A DNA stretch of 60,872 bases from Paludibacteraceae bacterium (GTDB taxonomy: Bacteria; Bacteroidota; Bacteroidia; Bacteroidales; Paludibacteraceae): assembly GCA_017456885.1 (NCBI GenBank), contig JAFTIM010000012.1, positions 1 through 60,872 of the forward strand, given 5' to 3'. How positions within the stretch are numbered: the stretch's first letter is position 1; the number at the start of each line of letters is the position of its first letter. The notes beneath the pieces were generated by a model. It had not been told where the DNA came from. It saw nothing but the letters and a program-made list of their open reading frames with translations, and ran no database searches. Both the position numbers and the translations under genes were made by a program. Below, one piece after another: positions 38,046-48,028 of this stretch.

Positions 38046-39299
38046 TTAAAAGGCTTTATGACCAATGTCGGAACGATAAAACAGATTTTCACACGCTATT
38101 TTCGGCATTTCGGTCATTGCTTTGGCATGAGCCTCCACCAAAGTAGGAGCTTTGCTCACCACAATCATAACACGTCCACCAGAAGTAACCACCGAATTGT
38201 TCTGTACAGCCGTTCCCATGTGATATATTTTTGCATCTACCGTTTCCAATCCAAGTATCGGGAATCCTTTCTGATAAGCACCCGGATAACCCTTCGATGC
38301 CAAAACAATGCCGATGGTAGCCGCATCGTCCCATTCCGGATTTTTCAAAGATTTGTTTTCGGCTATCGAAGCAAACACCTCGTATATGTCGCTATTCAAA
38401 AGCGGCAACACGACTTCCGTTTCAGGGTCGCCAAAACGGGCATTAAATTCAATTACCTTAATGCCGTCAGCCGTTTTCATCAATCCTCCGTACAAAACGC
38501 CTGTCAACGGCAATCCCTCGCACTGCATTGCCGTTGCCGTTGGTTGCATGATTTTTTCAAAAGCAAACTTCCAGTCCTCATCGGTAACAAAAGGCAACCG
38601 CGTATAAGCTCCCATACCACCCGTATTCGGACCTTTATCGCCATCGTAAGCACGTTTATGGTCTTGCGAGAGCGGCATCGGATAGAGCTTGTCGCCGCAA
38701 ACAAAACACATAAACGAAAATTCGGGGCCTTCGAGAAAATCCTCAACCACCACCCGACCTTGTCCAAAGCAATCGTCGAGCAACATTTCGCGCAATGCGT
38801 CGTCGGCTTGTTGCAAGGTTTCGGCCACCACAACACCTTTCCCCGCAGCCAAACCATCGTATTTCAAAACGGCAGGCAATGGTCGCGAAAAGACATAATC
38901 TTTTGCCTCTTGATATGAATCAAACGATTTGTATCCGGCTGTCGGAATACCATATTTCAGCATTAGTTTTTTTGCAAACTCTTTGCTGCTTTCTATCTGT
39001 GTTGCCTGTTTTGTATGTCCAAAAACAGATAAACCTGCTGCGCGAAATTCATCAACTATGCCTACTGCCAATGCCGCTTCAGGACCGACAACTGTTAAAT
39101 CTATGGCATTTTCTAAAGCAAATGATTTTAGTGTTGCAACGTCTGTTTCTTTTATAGCAACAATTTGAGCCTGCTCAGCAATTCCCGCATTGCCCGGTGC
39201 ACAAAAAATCTTACCTACCTGAGGAGAACGGCTGAGAGCATCTACTATAGCATGCTCACGTCCACCCGAACCAACAACAAGAACCTTTTTCTTCTCCAT
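38046..39299 (-). CDS. purD: Phosphoribosylamine-glycine ligase (GAR synthetase)
   Basis: 417 residues, ATP-grasp enzyme for the second step of purine synthesis. The start KVLVVGSGGREHAIVDAL, the ATP-grasp PAVLKYDGLAAGKGVVVAE, and KVIEFNARFGDPETEVVLP are diagnostic. Last gene of the pur operon, 4 nt after purH, followed by the shared terminator. Confidence 0.96.
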   Translation of the reverse strand: MEKKKVLVVGSGGREHAIVDALSRSPQVGKIFCAPGNAGIAEQAQIVAIKETDVATLKSFALENAIDLTVVGPEAALAVGIVDEFRAAGLSVFGHTKQATQIESSKEFAKKLMLKYGIPTAGYKSFDSYQEAKDYVFSRPLPAVLKYDGLAAGKGVVVAETLQQADDALREMLLDDCFGQGRVVVEDFLEGPEFSFMCFVCGDKLYPMPLSQDHKRAYDGDKGPNTGGMGAYTRLPFVTDEDWKFAFEKIMQPTATAMQCEGLPLTGVLYGGLMKTADGIKVIEFNARFGDPETEVVLPLLNSDIYEVFASIAENKSLKNPEWDDAATIGIVLASKGYPGAYQKGFPILGLETVDAKIYHMGTAVQNNSVVTSGGRVMIVVSKAPTLVEAHAKAMTEMPKIACENLFYRSDIGHKAF

Positions 39300-39303
39300 C
39301 GTT

Positions 39304-40833
39304 TTAATGTTTGAAATGACGCATTCCCGTAAACAACATCGTAATGCCTAATTCGTTGGCTTTCTTTATCGCATCTTCGTCGCGAATACTTCCACCGGGT
39401 TGAACAATGGCCGTTACGCCGTACTTAGCAGCCAAAGCTACCGTATCGTCAAAAGGCAAGAATCCGTCTGAAGCCAATACCAAATCAGAAGCAAAACCGG
39501 CTGCTTGTGCCTCTTTCAAAGCGATTTCGGCCGAACCTACACGATTCATCTGACCAGCACCAACACCCAACGTCTGACCATCTTTTACAACCACAATAGC
39601 GTTCGATTTCACATGCTTAACCACACGCCAACCGAAATTCATATCGGCTAATTGGGTTGTTGTCGGTTTCTTTTCGGTTACGCACATCGACTCTGCCACC
39701 CGAATGGTTTCCGTATCAAGTTGTTGCACCAACAAACCGCCATTCACGCTTACATATTGATTCACTTTTTTGTCGGAAGCGGTCATATCCACCTGTAGCA
39801 ATCGCAAATTTTTCTTTGCAGAAAGCACTTCGAGTGCACCTTTCGAAAACGAAGGAGCCATTACTATCTCCAAGAAAATCGGCTTCATGGCAAGAGCGAC
39901 CTCTTCGGTCAATTCACGATTTACAGCTACAATTCCGCCATAAATGCTTACCTTGTCGGCTTCGTAAGCACGCTGCCAAGCCTCGGCAACATTTTTCCCG
40001 ACAGCCGCTCCACAAGGATTCATGTGTTTAAGCCCGACACAGAAAGGCTCGCTAAACTCTCGCACAATATTCAACGCCGCATTGGCATCTTGAATGTTGT
40101 TGTACGACAATTCTTTGCCTCCTAACTGCTTTGCAAATGCCAACGAAAATGCCGAAGGTTGCTCCTCGCGATAAAATTTTGCGGTTTGATGCGGATTTTC
40201 GCCATAACGCAGCGTTTGTGCCAAGTCGAATTCAAGAAAAAGTTTCTCGGAAAGTCCCGCTTTTTCACGCATAAATCCTGCAATGCAACAATCGTATTCG
40301 GCCGTATGCGTATAAGCCTTAGCCGAAAGTTGCAAACGTGTTTCAAGTTTTGTGTTGCCCAATTCTCTGATTTCCGACAACACTTGTGCATAATCGGCTG
40401 GATTGCAAACCACCGTTACATCGCGATAGTTTTTGGCAGCACTCCGCAACATCGAAGGTCCGCCTATATCGATATTTTCGATGGCATCTTCCATCGTTAC
40501 ATCGTTTTTTGCAATGGTCTGTTTGAAAGGATATAAGTTTACACACACCAAATCGATAAACTCAATGCCATTGTCACGCAAAGCCTGCAAATGATTTTCG
40601 TTGTCGCGACGTGCAAGCAATCCGCCATGTACTTTCGGGTGCAAAGTTTTTACCCGACCGTCGCAAATCTCCGGAAATCCTGTTATTTGGCTGATACCGA
40701 TGGTTTTTATCCCGTTTTCTTCGAGTAAACGTTGCGTTCCGCCCGTAGCCACAATTTCCCAACCAAGAGCCTGCAAGCCATTTACAAACTCTACCAATCC
40801 CGTTTTATCACTAACACTAACTAATGCTCTCAT
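39304..40833 (-). CDS. purH: Bifunctional AICAR transformylase / IMP cyclohydrolase
   Basis: 509 residues covering the last two steps to IMP. The N-terminal cyclohydrolase (about 1-195) has VSDKTGLVEFVNGL and RVKTLHPKVHGGLLARR. The C-terminal transformylase contains RYGENPHQTAKFY and GLKHMNPCGAAVG. It is 9 nt after purN and 4 nt before purD. Confidence 0.96.
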   Translation of the reverse strand: MRALVSVSDKTGLVEFVNGLQALGWEIVATGGTQRLLEENGIKTIGISQITGFPEICDGRVKTLHPKVHGGLLARRDNENHLQALRDNGIEFIDLVCVNLYPFKQTIAKNDVTMEDAIENIDIGGPSMLRSAAKNYRDVTVVCNPADYAQVLSEIRELGNTKLETRLQLSAKAYTHTAEYDCCIAGFMREKAGLSEKLFLEFDLAQTLRYGENPHQTAKFYREEQPSAFSLAFAKQLGGKELSYNNIQDANAALNIVREFSEPFCVGLKHMNPCGAAVGKNVAEAWQRAYEADKVSIYGGIVAVNRELTEEVALAMKPIFLEIVMAPSFSKGALEVLSAKKNLRLLQVDMTASDKKVNQYVSVNGGLLVQQLDTETIRVAESMCVTEKKPTTTQLADMNFGWRVVKHVKSNAIVVVKDGQTLGVGAGQMNRVGSAEIALKEAQAAGFASDLVLASDGFLPFDDTVALAAKYGVTAIVQPGGSIRDEDAIKKANELGITMLFTGMRHFKH

Positions 40834-40842
40834 AAAATCAAT

Positions 40843-41424
40843 TTATAATTGTTCTTTTAATAATTTGTCAATCACTTCAATATAAAGCGTATGCTCTATT
40901 TTTTGTCCAATACGATGCACCTCGTCGGCATCACTGCCATCGTATTCAAAAGCCCGTTGAGCAATGATTTTCCCTCCGTCGAGTGAAGCGTCTACCCAAT
41001 GAACCGTAATGCCGTAAACCTTCACGCCATACGCCACGGCCTGCTCCACGGCATGAGCGCCTTTGAAAGCAGGCAAGAGCGAAGGATGAATGTTGATGAT
41101 TCGCCCTTGATATGCAGCCAACAACACTTCCGAAACAATGCGCATATAGCCTGCCAAGCAAACCAAATCGACTTTTCGTTCGTCGAGCAGACGAACAATT
41201 TCACGTTCATAATCGGCTTTCGAGGCATAGTCTTTCGGCGAAAAAACAAATGACTCAATGCCGTGCTTTTTGGATCGCTCTACCGCCATTGCTTGAGGCT
41301 TGTCGCACACCATAAGCACTACTTTTGCAGGCAAAACACCATGCTCACACGCTGCAGCTATCACCTCAAAATTAGAGCCGTTTCCACTTGCAAAAACTGC
41401 TATATTTTTCATCGGGCGACTCAT
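40843..41424 (-). CDS. purN: Phosphoribosylglycinamide formyltransferase (folate-dependent)
   Basis: 193 residues. It formylates GAR with 10-formyl-THF. Motifs are [27 protein letters not shown] and the catalytic [17 protein letters not shown], with Asp in [14 protein letters not shown]. The start ATG overlaps the purM stop (ATGA), typical of coupling; a second ATG four codons later is possible. Confidence 0.95.
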   Translation of the reverse strand: MSRPMKNIAVFASGNGSNFEVIAAACEHGVLPAKVVLMVCDKPQAMAVERSKKHGIESFVFSPKDYASKADYEREIVRLLDERKVDLVCLAGYMRIVSEVLLAAYQGRIINIHPSLLPAFKGAHAVEQAVAYGVKVYGITVHWVDASLDGGKIIAQRAFEYDGSDADEVHRIGQKIEHTLYIEVIDKLLKEQL

Positions 41425-42446
41425 TTTATAACAACACCTTCCACATTGGTTATTTTGCCTATTACAGAGGCTTTTTCACCTGCTTTTTGCAAAATAGAGA
41501 TGGCTTTTTCTGTCTCCGAAGCGTCGAGTGCAATCACCATTCCGATACCCATATTAAAAATGTTGAACATCTCGCGATGAGCAATACCTCCCCATTTTTC
41601 GAGCAGATGAAATATGGGCAAAATCTCCCACGACCCTTCTTGAATTTCAATACCTTGCCCCTGTTGCAAAATGCGCGGAATATTTTCGTCGAAGCCGCCA
41701 CCGGTAATATGGCTGATGCCATGAACATCGCAGTTGCGAATCACTTCCAACACCTGACGCACATAAATTCGTGTAGGACACAACAGCGTTTCTCCCACGG
41801 TTTTTTCGCCCAATTCAGGATATTTCTCCGAGAGTGCAATATTGTTATCGCTCAACACTTTGCGCACCAGCGAAAATCCGTTGGAATGAACACCGCTCGA
41901 AGCAATGCCTACCAACACATCGCCAACTCGCACTTTCGAGCCGTCTATCAATTTCGATTTTTCGACTACCCCGCAAGTAAATCCTGCGATGTCGTACTCT
42001 CCGTCGGAGTACATTCCGGGCATTTCGGCCGTTTCGCCACCAATCAACGCACAGCCTGCCTGACGACAACCCTCGGCCACACCAGCCACAATTGCCTCCA
42101 CTTTTGCCGGCTCGTTATGTCCAACCGCCACATAGTCGAGAAAAAAGAGCGGTTCGGCACCTTGTGCCAATACATCGTTTACGCACATTGCCACGGCATC
42201 GATACCTATCGTATCGTGTTTGTCCATTGCAAAGGCAAGTTTGAGTTTCGTACCCACTCCATCTGTACCGCTCACAAGTATCGGCTCTTTTACGTTGAGC
42301 GAAGCAAGGTCGAACATTCCGCCAAAAGCACCGATATTACCCATTGTACCTTTGCGGGCGGTAGATGCCACATGCGATTTAATACGACGCACAACCTCGT
42401 AACCGGCCTCGAGGTTCACACCTGCTTTTTCATAACTTTCTGCCAT
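41421..42446 (-). CDS. purM: Phosphoribosylformylglycinamidine cyclo-ligase (AIR synthetase)
   Basis: 341 residues, ATP-dependent closure of the imidazole ring. [36 protein letters not shown] and [15 protein letters not shown] are family signatures. It overlaps purN by 4 nt and follows purC by 4 nt. Confidence 0.96.
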   Translation of the reverse strand: MAESYEKAGVNLEAGYEVVRRIKSHVASTARKGTMGNIGAFGGMFDLASLNVKEPILVSGTDGVGTKLKLAFAMDKHDTIGIDAVAMCVNDVLAQGAEPLFFLDYVAVGHNEPAKVEAIVAGVAEGCRQAGCALIGGETAEMPGMYSDGEYDIAGFTCGVVEKSKLIDGSKVRVGDVLVGIASSGVHSNGFSLVRKVLSDNNIALSEKYPELGEKTVGETLLCPTRIYVRQVLEVIRNCDVHGISHITGGGFDENIPRILQQGQGIEIQEGSWEILPIFHLLEKWGGIAHREMFNIFNMGIGMVIALDASETEKAISILQKAGEKASVIGKITNVEGVVIK

Positions 42447-42450
42447 AAAA

Positions 42451-43392
42451 TTATTTGTTTAGATATTCGATAATATTGTTTTCTATGCGTGCCTCTATAT
42501 TTTCAGTTACAGCCTTTTCAAATCGTTCTCCCGTGATTTGTTCGTAAAGTTCAATGTAACGAGCACTAATTCCTTCCACAATTTCGTCCGTCATTTCGGG
42601 CACTTGTTGTCCCTCTTTGCCTTGAAAGCCATTACTCATCAGCCATTCACGAACAAACTCTTTCGAGAGCTGTTTTTGTGGTTCGTTGTTGGCAAAGTTC
42701 TCTTTATATTTTTCGGCATAAAAATAACGGCTCGAGTCGGGCGTATGAATTTCGTCCATCAGATAAATCGTGCCGTTGTATGTACCAAATTCGTATTTCG
42801 TATCGACAAGTATCAAACCACGTTGAGCGGCAATTTGCGTTCCGCGTTCAAACAATGCCAAAGTGTATTTTTCCAAAACAGCATATTCTTCGGCAGAAAC
42901 CAATCCCTGAGCAATAATTTCTTCCTTTGAAATATCGGCATCGTGTTCCCCGATTTCAGCCTTTGTGGTCGGGGTAATAATCGGCGTCGGAAATTTTTCG
43001 TTTTCACGCATCCCTTCGGGCAATTTCACACCGCATATCTCGCGTACACCGCTTTTGTAAGCACGCCATGCACTGCCACAGAGATAACCACGCACAATCA
43101 TTTCCACAGGGAAACCCTTGCACTTTACACCCACTGTTACCATCGGGTCCGGCGTCGCCAATTTCCAGTTGGGACAAATATCTGCGGTCGCATCTAAAAA
43201 TTTTGCTGCTATCTGGTTGAGAATTTGACCCTTAAAAGGAATCCCTTGAGGCAAAATCACATCGAATGCCGAAATACGGTCGGTGGCTATCATTACCAAT
43301 TTATCGTCCGTAAAATAGACATCGCGCACTTTGCCGTGATACACGTCGGTTTGCTTCGGGAAATTAAAATTTGTTGTTGTTAATGCTTTCAT
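42451..43392 (-). CDS. purC: SAICAR synthase
   Basis: 313 residues. It joins aspartate to [32 protein letters not shown] is opened by [10 protein letters not shown] and is the nucleotide-binding region; further signatures are [13 protein letters not shown] and DTKYEFG. The length of slightly above 300 is usual for the longer form in Bacteroidota. It lies between purL and purM with gaps of 12 and 4 nt. Confidence 0.95.
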   Translation of the reverse strand: MKALTTTNFNFPKQTDVYHGKVRDVYFTDDKLVMIATDRISAFDVILPQGIPFKGQILNQIAAKFLDATADICPNWKLATPDPMVTVGVKCKGFPVEMIVRGYLCGSAWRAYKSGVREICGVKLPEGMRENEKFPTPIITPTTKAEIGEHDADISKEEIIAQGLVSAEEYAVLEKYTLALFERGTQIAAQRGLILVDTKYEFGTYNGTIYLMDEIHTPDSSRYFYAEKYKENFANNEPQKQLSKEFVREWLMSNGFQGKEGQQVPEMTDEIVEGISARYIELYEQITGERFEKAVTENIEARIENNIIEYLNK

Positions 43393-43404
43393 AAATCTTA
43401 AAAA

Positions 43405-46400
43405 TTATTTGTTCCTGAAATAATTTACTGCATTCTCAAATATAGATTGGGAACGATTACCATGAATATTTTTCATCAAACCCTCGTCGTAACGCTCCGT
43501 ATGTCCCATTTTACCTAAAATCTGTCCGTTACGACTAATAATGCCTTCGATACCAAAATACGAACCATTGGGGTTGTAAGGTGCATCGGTGGTCGGGTTG
43601 CCCTCGGCATCGGCATATTGGAATGCCACTTGTCCATTTGCAAACAACTCTTTTGCCAACTCATTACTAACCACAAATTTACCCTCGCCGTGGCTTACTG
43701 CAATGGAGTGTAAATCGCCAACTCGGAACGATGAAAGCCAAGGCGAAGCCACCGAACCTACGCGAGTAACCACCATTTGCGAAATATGACGATGAACATC
43801 GTTGTGAAACAGCGTTGGCGAATCCTTCGACACTTGTCCCAAACGACCATACGGCAAAAGACCCGATTTCACAAGTGCTTGGAAACCATTGCAGATACCC
43901 AAAATCAATCCGCCTCTGTCCAACAAACGATGAACGGCTTGCGTTACTTTTTCATTATTCAAAACATTAGCAATAAATTTGCCGCTACCATCAGGCTCAT
44001 CGCCAAGCGAGAATCCGCCGCTTAACACAAAAACGTGGCAATTGTCTATCGACTTGCACATGGCATCAATCGAATCCAAAATAGCCTTCTCCGACAAATT
44101 ACAAAAAACGCCCGTGTGCGTAACAGCACCTGCACGCTCAAAAGCACGAGCCGTATCGTAGTCGCAATTTGTACCCGGGAACACCGGCAAATACACTTTC
44201 ACCTCTTGCACCGGATCGCCTGCATAAGGTTGTGTTTGCCGTTTGCAGTCGGCCACCTGTGTAGGCGCTCCACTCAATCCTTTTGCAGGATAAATCGTTT
44301 CAAAAAGTGCTGTATTGGCTTGATACAAATCGGTCAAAAGCATTTGACAACCGTTCACATCAAGCAACTTTTCGTCAATGCTCTCTCCTAACAAAACAGC
44401 GTTTTTATTCTCCAAATCAGCGGTACTTTCAACAAGTATCGAACCATAATTATAATTGAACAGCAATTGTTCATCGCAAGAAATTTTTGCACCGATTTCA
44501 TTACCAAAGCTCATCTTGGCAACAGCCTCGGCCACACCGCCAAAGCCAATGGCATAAGCAGAAACAATCGTTCCTTTTGCGATATTTTCCGTAACAAACG
44601 CAAAATTTTGTTTCAGTTGCTCAATATTCGGAGTGTAATTTTCGTTTGGCGTATGAGCAATCAAATACAATTTGTGTCCCGCTTGTTTCAACTCGGGACT
44701 TATCACCTTGCGTGCATCAACCGTTGTAATGCCGAAAGCCATCAACATGGGCGGCACATTGATGTTGCGGAAAGTTCCGCTCATCGAATCCTTGCCTCCT
44801 ATCGAAGGTAAACCCAAAGCCGACTGCATTCGCAGAGCACCAAGCAATGCAGCCATCGGCTTTCCCCACGAAACATCGTTGGTCATTCGCTCAAAATACT
44901 CTTGATACGAGAAACGCATCCAACGATAGTCGGCACCGGCTGCCACCACTTTGGCCACCGCCTCTACAACAGCATATTGAGCCGCATGATACGGACTCCA
45001 TTCGGCAATAAACGGATTAAATCCGAATGCCATGATACTTGCCGTATTCGTAAAACCATTACGAACAGGTATTTTTTGCACCGAAACCTGCGTTTCGGTA
45101 CGTTGCGTTTTCCCTCCAAAAGGCATTAAAACGGTGGAAGCTCCAATCGTAGAATCGAACATTTCGATAAGACCACGCTGCGAAACTACGTTCTTGTCCG
45201 ACAAAGCAGCAACAAATTTTTCTGTAAGACTTTTGCCTGCCACTTCGCGTTGGAACGGATTTTTATCTTCCACGGCTGCCAAACGCACCTTTGTATAATG
45301 TTTTGCACCTGCACTATCGATAAAATCGCGTCGCAAATCGACCACTTTTTCTCCACGGAAAAACATTCTCATCCGATTCGTATCGGTAACATCAGCCACA
45401 TGCGTTACCTCTACATTCTCCTCGGCACACAAACGCAGCATTTCTGCCACGTCTTTTGCCTCAATCACAATGGCCATACGCTCCTGCGATTCGCTAATGG
45501 CCAACTCCGTGGCATTCAAACCACTGTATTTTACAGGTACTTTGTCGAGATAAATATCCAAACCATCGGTCAATTCGCCAATAGCGACACTCACGCCTCC
45601 GGCACCAAAATCATTCGATTTTTTGATTAAGCGCGTTACATCGGAACGACGGAAAAGTCGCGAAAGTTTTCGCTCTTCAGGTGCATTGCCTTTTTGTACT
45701 TCGGAGCTGCACGTTTCCAACGACGACAGGGTATGTTCTTTGGACGATCCCGTTGCACCGCCAATGCCGTCGCGCCCCGTTCGGCCGCCCAAGAGCAACA
45801 CGACATCGCCCTTTTGGGGAGTTTCGCGTCGTACATGCTCTGCCTTTACGGCTCCAACAACAGCTCCTACCTCCAAGCGTTTTGCCGTGTAACCCTCATG
45901 ATAAATTTCACGCACATGCGTAGTGGCTAACCCTATTTGGTTGCCATAACTCGAATAACCTGCCGCCGCTTTTTTGCTTATCACCTGTTGTGGCAATTTG
46001 CCATCTAATGTTTCATTGATAGGTTTGTAAATATCGCCTGCACCCGTAACACGCATTGCCTGATATACATAGGCACGCCCCGACAAGGGATCGCGAATGG
46101 CACCTCCCAAACATGTGGAAGCACCGCCAAAAGGTTCTATTTCGGTAGGGTGATTGTGTGTTTCGTTTTTAAACTGCAACAGCCATTTCTCATTTTGACC
46201 ATTAACATCGACGTCAATAAAAACGCTGCAAGCATTGTTTTCCTCACTTTGCTCTAAATCGGGCAACAAGCCTTTCTTTCGCAAATAACGAGCTCCAATG
46301 GTTGCAAGTTCCATCAAGCACAGACTTTTGTTCTCACGTTGCAATTCGCTACGCATAACTCCAAACTCTGCCAAAGCCGCCTCAAACTCCTCTTTCATAA

Positions 46401-47112
46401 ACGAGGAGTCTATTTTAATCTCTGTTATTTCGGTTGTAAAAGTCGTATGCCTGCAATGGTCGCTCCAATAAGTATCCAAAATTTTCAATTCCGTTTCGGT
46501 CGGATTGCGATGTTCGTTGCGAAAATAGGTAACAACTTCCGACAAGTCATCGGCATTCATAGCCAAGCCGTTTGCTTTGCAATAATCGTCCATTTCGCCA
46601 CGCTGCATATCGGTAAATCCGTTCAATACGGGAACGGGTTTCACCTCTGCCTGTTCGTTCTCACTAAGCACCGAAAGGTCTTTCTCGCGCGATTCAACCG
46701 CATTGATGTAATAATGTTTTATCGAAGACAACACCTCATCGGCAACCGCATCATCGAAAATCAACAAACGCGAACTGCGTATTCTCACATCGGCCGAAGG
46801 CGCTATCAACTTCACACAATCGACAGCCGACGAGGCTCTTTGATCGAATTGTCCGGGCAAATACTCCACTGCAATATACTTTTTGCCTTCGAGCGGGCAC
46901 TCGTCGAACACCGTATCGGTTACCACCTCGCCAAACACCGTGTAACGACAACGCTCAAGCAACTCTTTCGAAAACCCGAACAGGTCGTACACGTTTATCA
47001 ATCGCAAGGTTTTGATATTCAACGAAAGATTCTGATTCAATTCCCGACGCAGACATTCTGCCTCTATCCGAAAATCGGCATCTTTTTCAACATAAATGCG
47101 ATAATTATTCAT
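43405..47112 (-). CDS. purL: Phosphoribosylformylglycinamidine synthase, single large polypeptide
   Basis: 1235 residues, the large form uniting the synthase and glutaminase that Firmicutes split into PurS, PurQ and PurL. Regions are the N-terminal PurS-like part (about 1-140), two AIR-synthase-like halves (TYWSDHCRHTTF; FKNETHNHPTEIEPFGGAST; GGVSVAIGELTDG), and a C-terminal class I glutamine amidotransferase with the nucleophile in ILGICNGFQALVKSG and VFPGTNCDYDTARAFERAG. No frame break is seen. It is 19 nt after purE. Confidence 0.97.
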   Translation of the reverse strand: MNNYRIYVEKDADFRIEAECLRRELNQNLSLNIKTLRLINVYDLFGFSKELLERCRYTVFGEVVTDTVFDECPLEGKKYIAVEYLPGQFDQRASSAVDCVKLIAPSADVRIRSSRLLIFDDAVADEVLSSIKHYYINAVESREKDLSVLSENEQAEVKPVPVLNGFTDMQRGEMDDYCKANGLAMNADDLSEVVTYFRNEHRNPTETELKILDTYWSDHCRHTTFTTEITEIKIDSSFMKEEFEAALAEFGVMRSELQRENKSLCLMELATIGARYLRKKGLLPDLEQSEENNACSVFIDVDVNGQNEKWLLQFKNETHNHPTEIEPFGGASTCLGGAIRDPLSGRAYVYQAMRVTGAGDIYKPINETLDGKLPQQVISKKAAAGYSSYGNQIGLATTHVREIYHEGYTAKRLEVGAVVGAVKAEHVRRETPQKGDVVLLLGGRTGRDGIGGATGSSKEHTLSSLETCSSEVQKGNAPEERKLSRLFRRSDVTRLIKKSNDFGAGGVSVAIGELTDGLDIYLDKVPVKYSGLNATELAISESQERMAIVIEAKDVAEMLRLCAEENVEVTHVADVTDTNRMRMFFRGEKVVDLRRDFIDSAGAKHYTKVRLAAVEDKNPFQREVAGKSLTEKFVAALSDKNVVSQRGLIEMFDSTIGASTVLMPFGGKTQRTETQVSVQKIPVRNGFTNTASIMAFGFNPFIAEWSPYHAAQYAVVEAVAKVVAAGADYRWMRFSYQEYFERMTNDVSWGKPMAALLGALRMQSALGLPSIGGKDSMSGTFRNINVPPMLMAFGITTVDARKVISPELKQAGHKLYLIAHTPNENYTPNIEQLKQNFAFVTENIAKGTIVSAYAIGFGGVAEAVAKMSFGNEIGAKISCDEQLLFNYNYGSILVESTADLENKNAVLLGESIDEKLLDVNGCQMLLTDLYQANTALFETIYPAKGLSGAPTQVADCKRQTQPYAGDPVQEVKVYLPVFPGTNCDYDTARAFERAGAVTHTGVFCNLSEKAILDSIDAMCKSIDNCHVFVLSGGFSLGDEPDGSGKFIANVLNNEKVTQAVHRLLDRGGLILGICNGFQALVKSGLLPYGRLGQVSKDSPTLFHNDVHRHISQMVVTRVGSVASPWLSSFRVGDLHSIAVSHGEGKFVVSNELAKELFANGQVAFQYADAEGNPTTDAPYNPNGSYFGIEGIISRNGQILGKMGHTERYDEGLMKNIHGNRSQSIFENAVNYFRNK

Positions 47113-47131
47113 ATTCGTTTTTCTATTTTTA

Positions 47132-47599
47132 TTATAATTCGGTAGCTAACACAGCTTCTGTTTGCGCCTTGCGATATGCTTGCAAACGAGCGTCAAGTGC
47201 CTTATCGGTAAGAGCAAAAATCGATGCGGCAATGAGTGCGGCATTTTTAGCACCGTTGATAGCCGTAGTTGACACAGGAATTCCTGCCGGCATTTGCACA
47301 ATCGACAGCAATGAATCCAATCCGTTCAGCGTGGAAGTCTTAATCGGTACTCCTATTACGGGAACCGTCGTCAGACCGGCCGTTACACCTGCCACATGAG
47401 CCGCACCTCCTGCACCGGCTATTATGACACCGATACCGTTTTCTTTTGCTTTTGTGGCATACTCAAACATCAAGTGCGGCGTACGATGTGCGCTTATCAC
47501 CTTTTTTTCGTATTCAATACCTAACTCTTCGAGGGTTGTGCATGCTGCGGACATAATATCCCAATCGCTTTTAGACCCCATAATGACTGCTACTTTCAT
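47132..47599 (-). CDS. purE: N5-carboxyaminoimidazole ribonucleotide mutase
   Basis: 155 residues from ATG 47599 (MKVAVIMGSKSDWD). The frame is open upstream through the attenuator hairpin, but only this start gives the normal N-terminus. Class I PurE motifs: MGSKSDWDIM, VISAHRTPHLMFEYA and AGAGGAAHVAGV. First gene of purE-L-C-M-N-H-D. purK is not in the window, though class I PurE normally needs it. Confidence 0.94.
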   Translation of the reverse strand: MKVAVIMGSKSDWDIMSAACTTLEELGIEYEKKVISAHRTPHLMFEYATKAKENGIGVIIAGAGGAAHVAGVTAGLTTVPVIGVPIKTSTLNGLDSLLSIVQMPAGIPVSTTAINGAKNAALIAASIFALTDKALDARLQAYRKAQTEAVLATEL

Positions 47600-47619
47600 A
47601 CTTTTCATTTTTTTAAAGC

Positions 47620-47651
47620 AAAAAGCCACCGCAACCTTTCGGTGCAGTGGC
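47620..47651 (-). terminator. Attenuator-type terminator ahead of purE
   Basis: On the minus strand GCCACTGCACC, a GAAA tetraloop, and GGTTGCGGTGGC form an 11-bp stem with one bulged T (47625-47651), followed by TTTTTGCTTT. It stands between the pur promoter and purE, 25 nt before the ATG, so it must be read through for expression. Confidence 0.85.
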
Positions 47652-47658
47652 ATTTTTT

Positions 47659-47814
47659 CTATGAATGATTATTTAGTTGTAAAAAAACATGCTGTTTGCT
47701 GTCTGACACACACACGCTCACTTCTCTTAACCCCGCAAACAAAGACCGATAAAACAAATCGGCTTTATCATGGAAAAATGCATCTAAGAAAAGATTCTGC
47801 ATTTGTGTTTTCAT
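47659..47814 (-). CDS. Putative leader peptide of the pur operon (51 aa)
   Basis: ATG 47814 to TAG 47659-47661. The peptide starts MKTQMQNLFLDAFFHDKADL and is rich in Phe and Leu. The first ATG is almost at the predicted transcription start, so the ATG at 47802 may be the real one. The stop codon lies 7 nt before the terminator stem, so a terminating ribosome would cover its 5' arm. Coding is inferred from position only. Confidence 0.4.
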   Translation of the reverse strand: MKTQMQNLFLDAFFHDKADLFYRSLFAGLREVSVCVSDSKQHVFLQLNNHS

Positions 47815-47818
47815 TGGG

Positions 47819-47849
47819 CAAAAGTACGAATTAAATCATCTCGCTCAAA
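47819..47849 (-). promoter_or_regulatory. Promoter of the pur operon
   Basis: On the minus strand TTTG (47846-47849), 19 nt, then TACTTTTG (47819-47826): an exact Bacteroidota -33/-7 pair. Transcription should start near 47814 and gives a leader of about 215 nt before purE. Confidence 0.85.
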
Positions 47850-47899
47850 GCTTTATCTTGCTAAACTGTTTAAAAGTTTTTTCTTTGTGTTTTTTTGTT

Positions 47900-47907
47900 T
47901 ACTTTTG
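47900..47907 (+). promoter_or_regulatory. -7 box of guaB
   Basis: TACTTTTG matches TAnnTTTG. At the -33 spacing only TTTT is present. Transcription from about 47914 would give a leader of about 145 nt before guaB. Confidence 0.6.
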
Positions 47908-47926
47908 CACGAAAATCATATTGTAG

Positions 47927-47983
47927 ATGTTTTATCATTGTTACAAACAAAAGCAATTTATAATTTGTCATTCAGAGGAATGA
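47927..47983 (+). CDS. Possible leader peptide of guaB (18 aa)
   Basis: ATG 47927 to TGA 47981-47983 encodes MFYHCYKQKQFIICHSEE. The stop lies inside the first leader hairpin and 12 nt before the terminator stem, the same arrangement as in the pyr and pur leaders. An ORF this short arises easily by chance, so translation is uncertain. Confidence 0.28.
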   Translation: MFYHCYKQKQFIICHSEE

Positions 47984-48028
47984 CGCTCCATTTAGAGTGA
48001 GATACGCTTGTGTCTCGCTCTTTTTTTT
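47967..48028 (+). promoter_or_regulatory. guaB leader: hairpin followed by intrinsic terminator
   Basis: GTCATTC-AGAG-GAATGAC forms a 7-bp hairpin (47967-47984). GAGTGAGA (47995-48002) pairs with TCTCGCTC (48013-48020), followed by eight T, an intrinsic terminator 30 nt before guaB. The pair suggests conditional termination. It could instead end a small RNA of about 115 nt. Confidence 0.75.
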
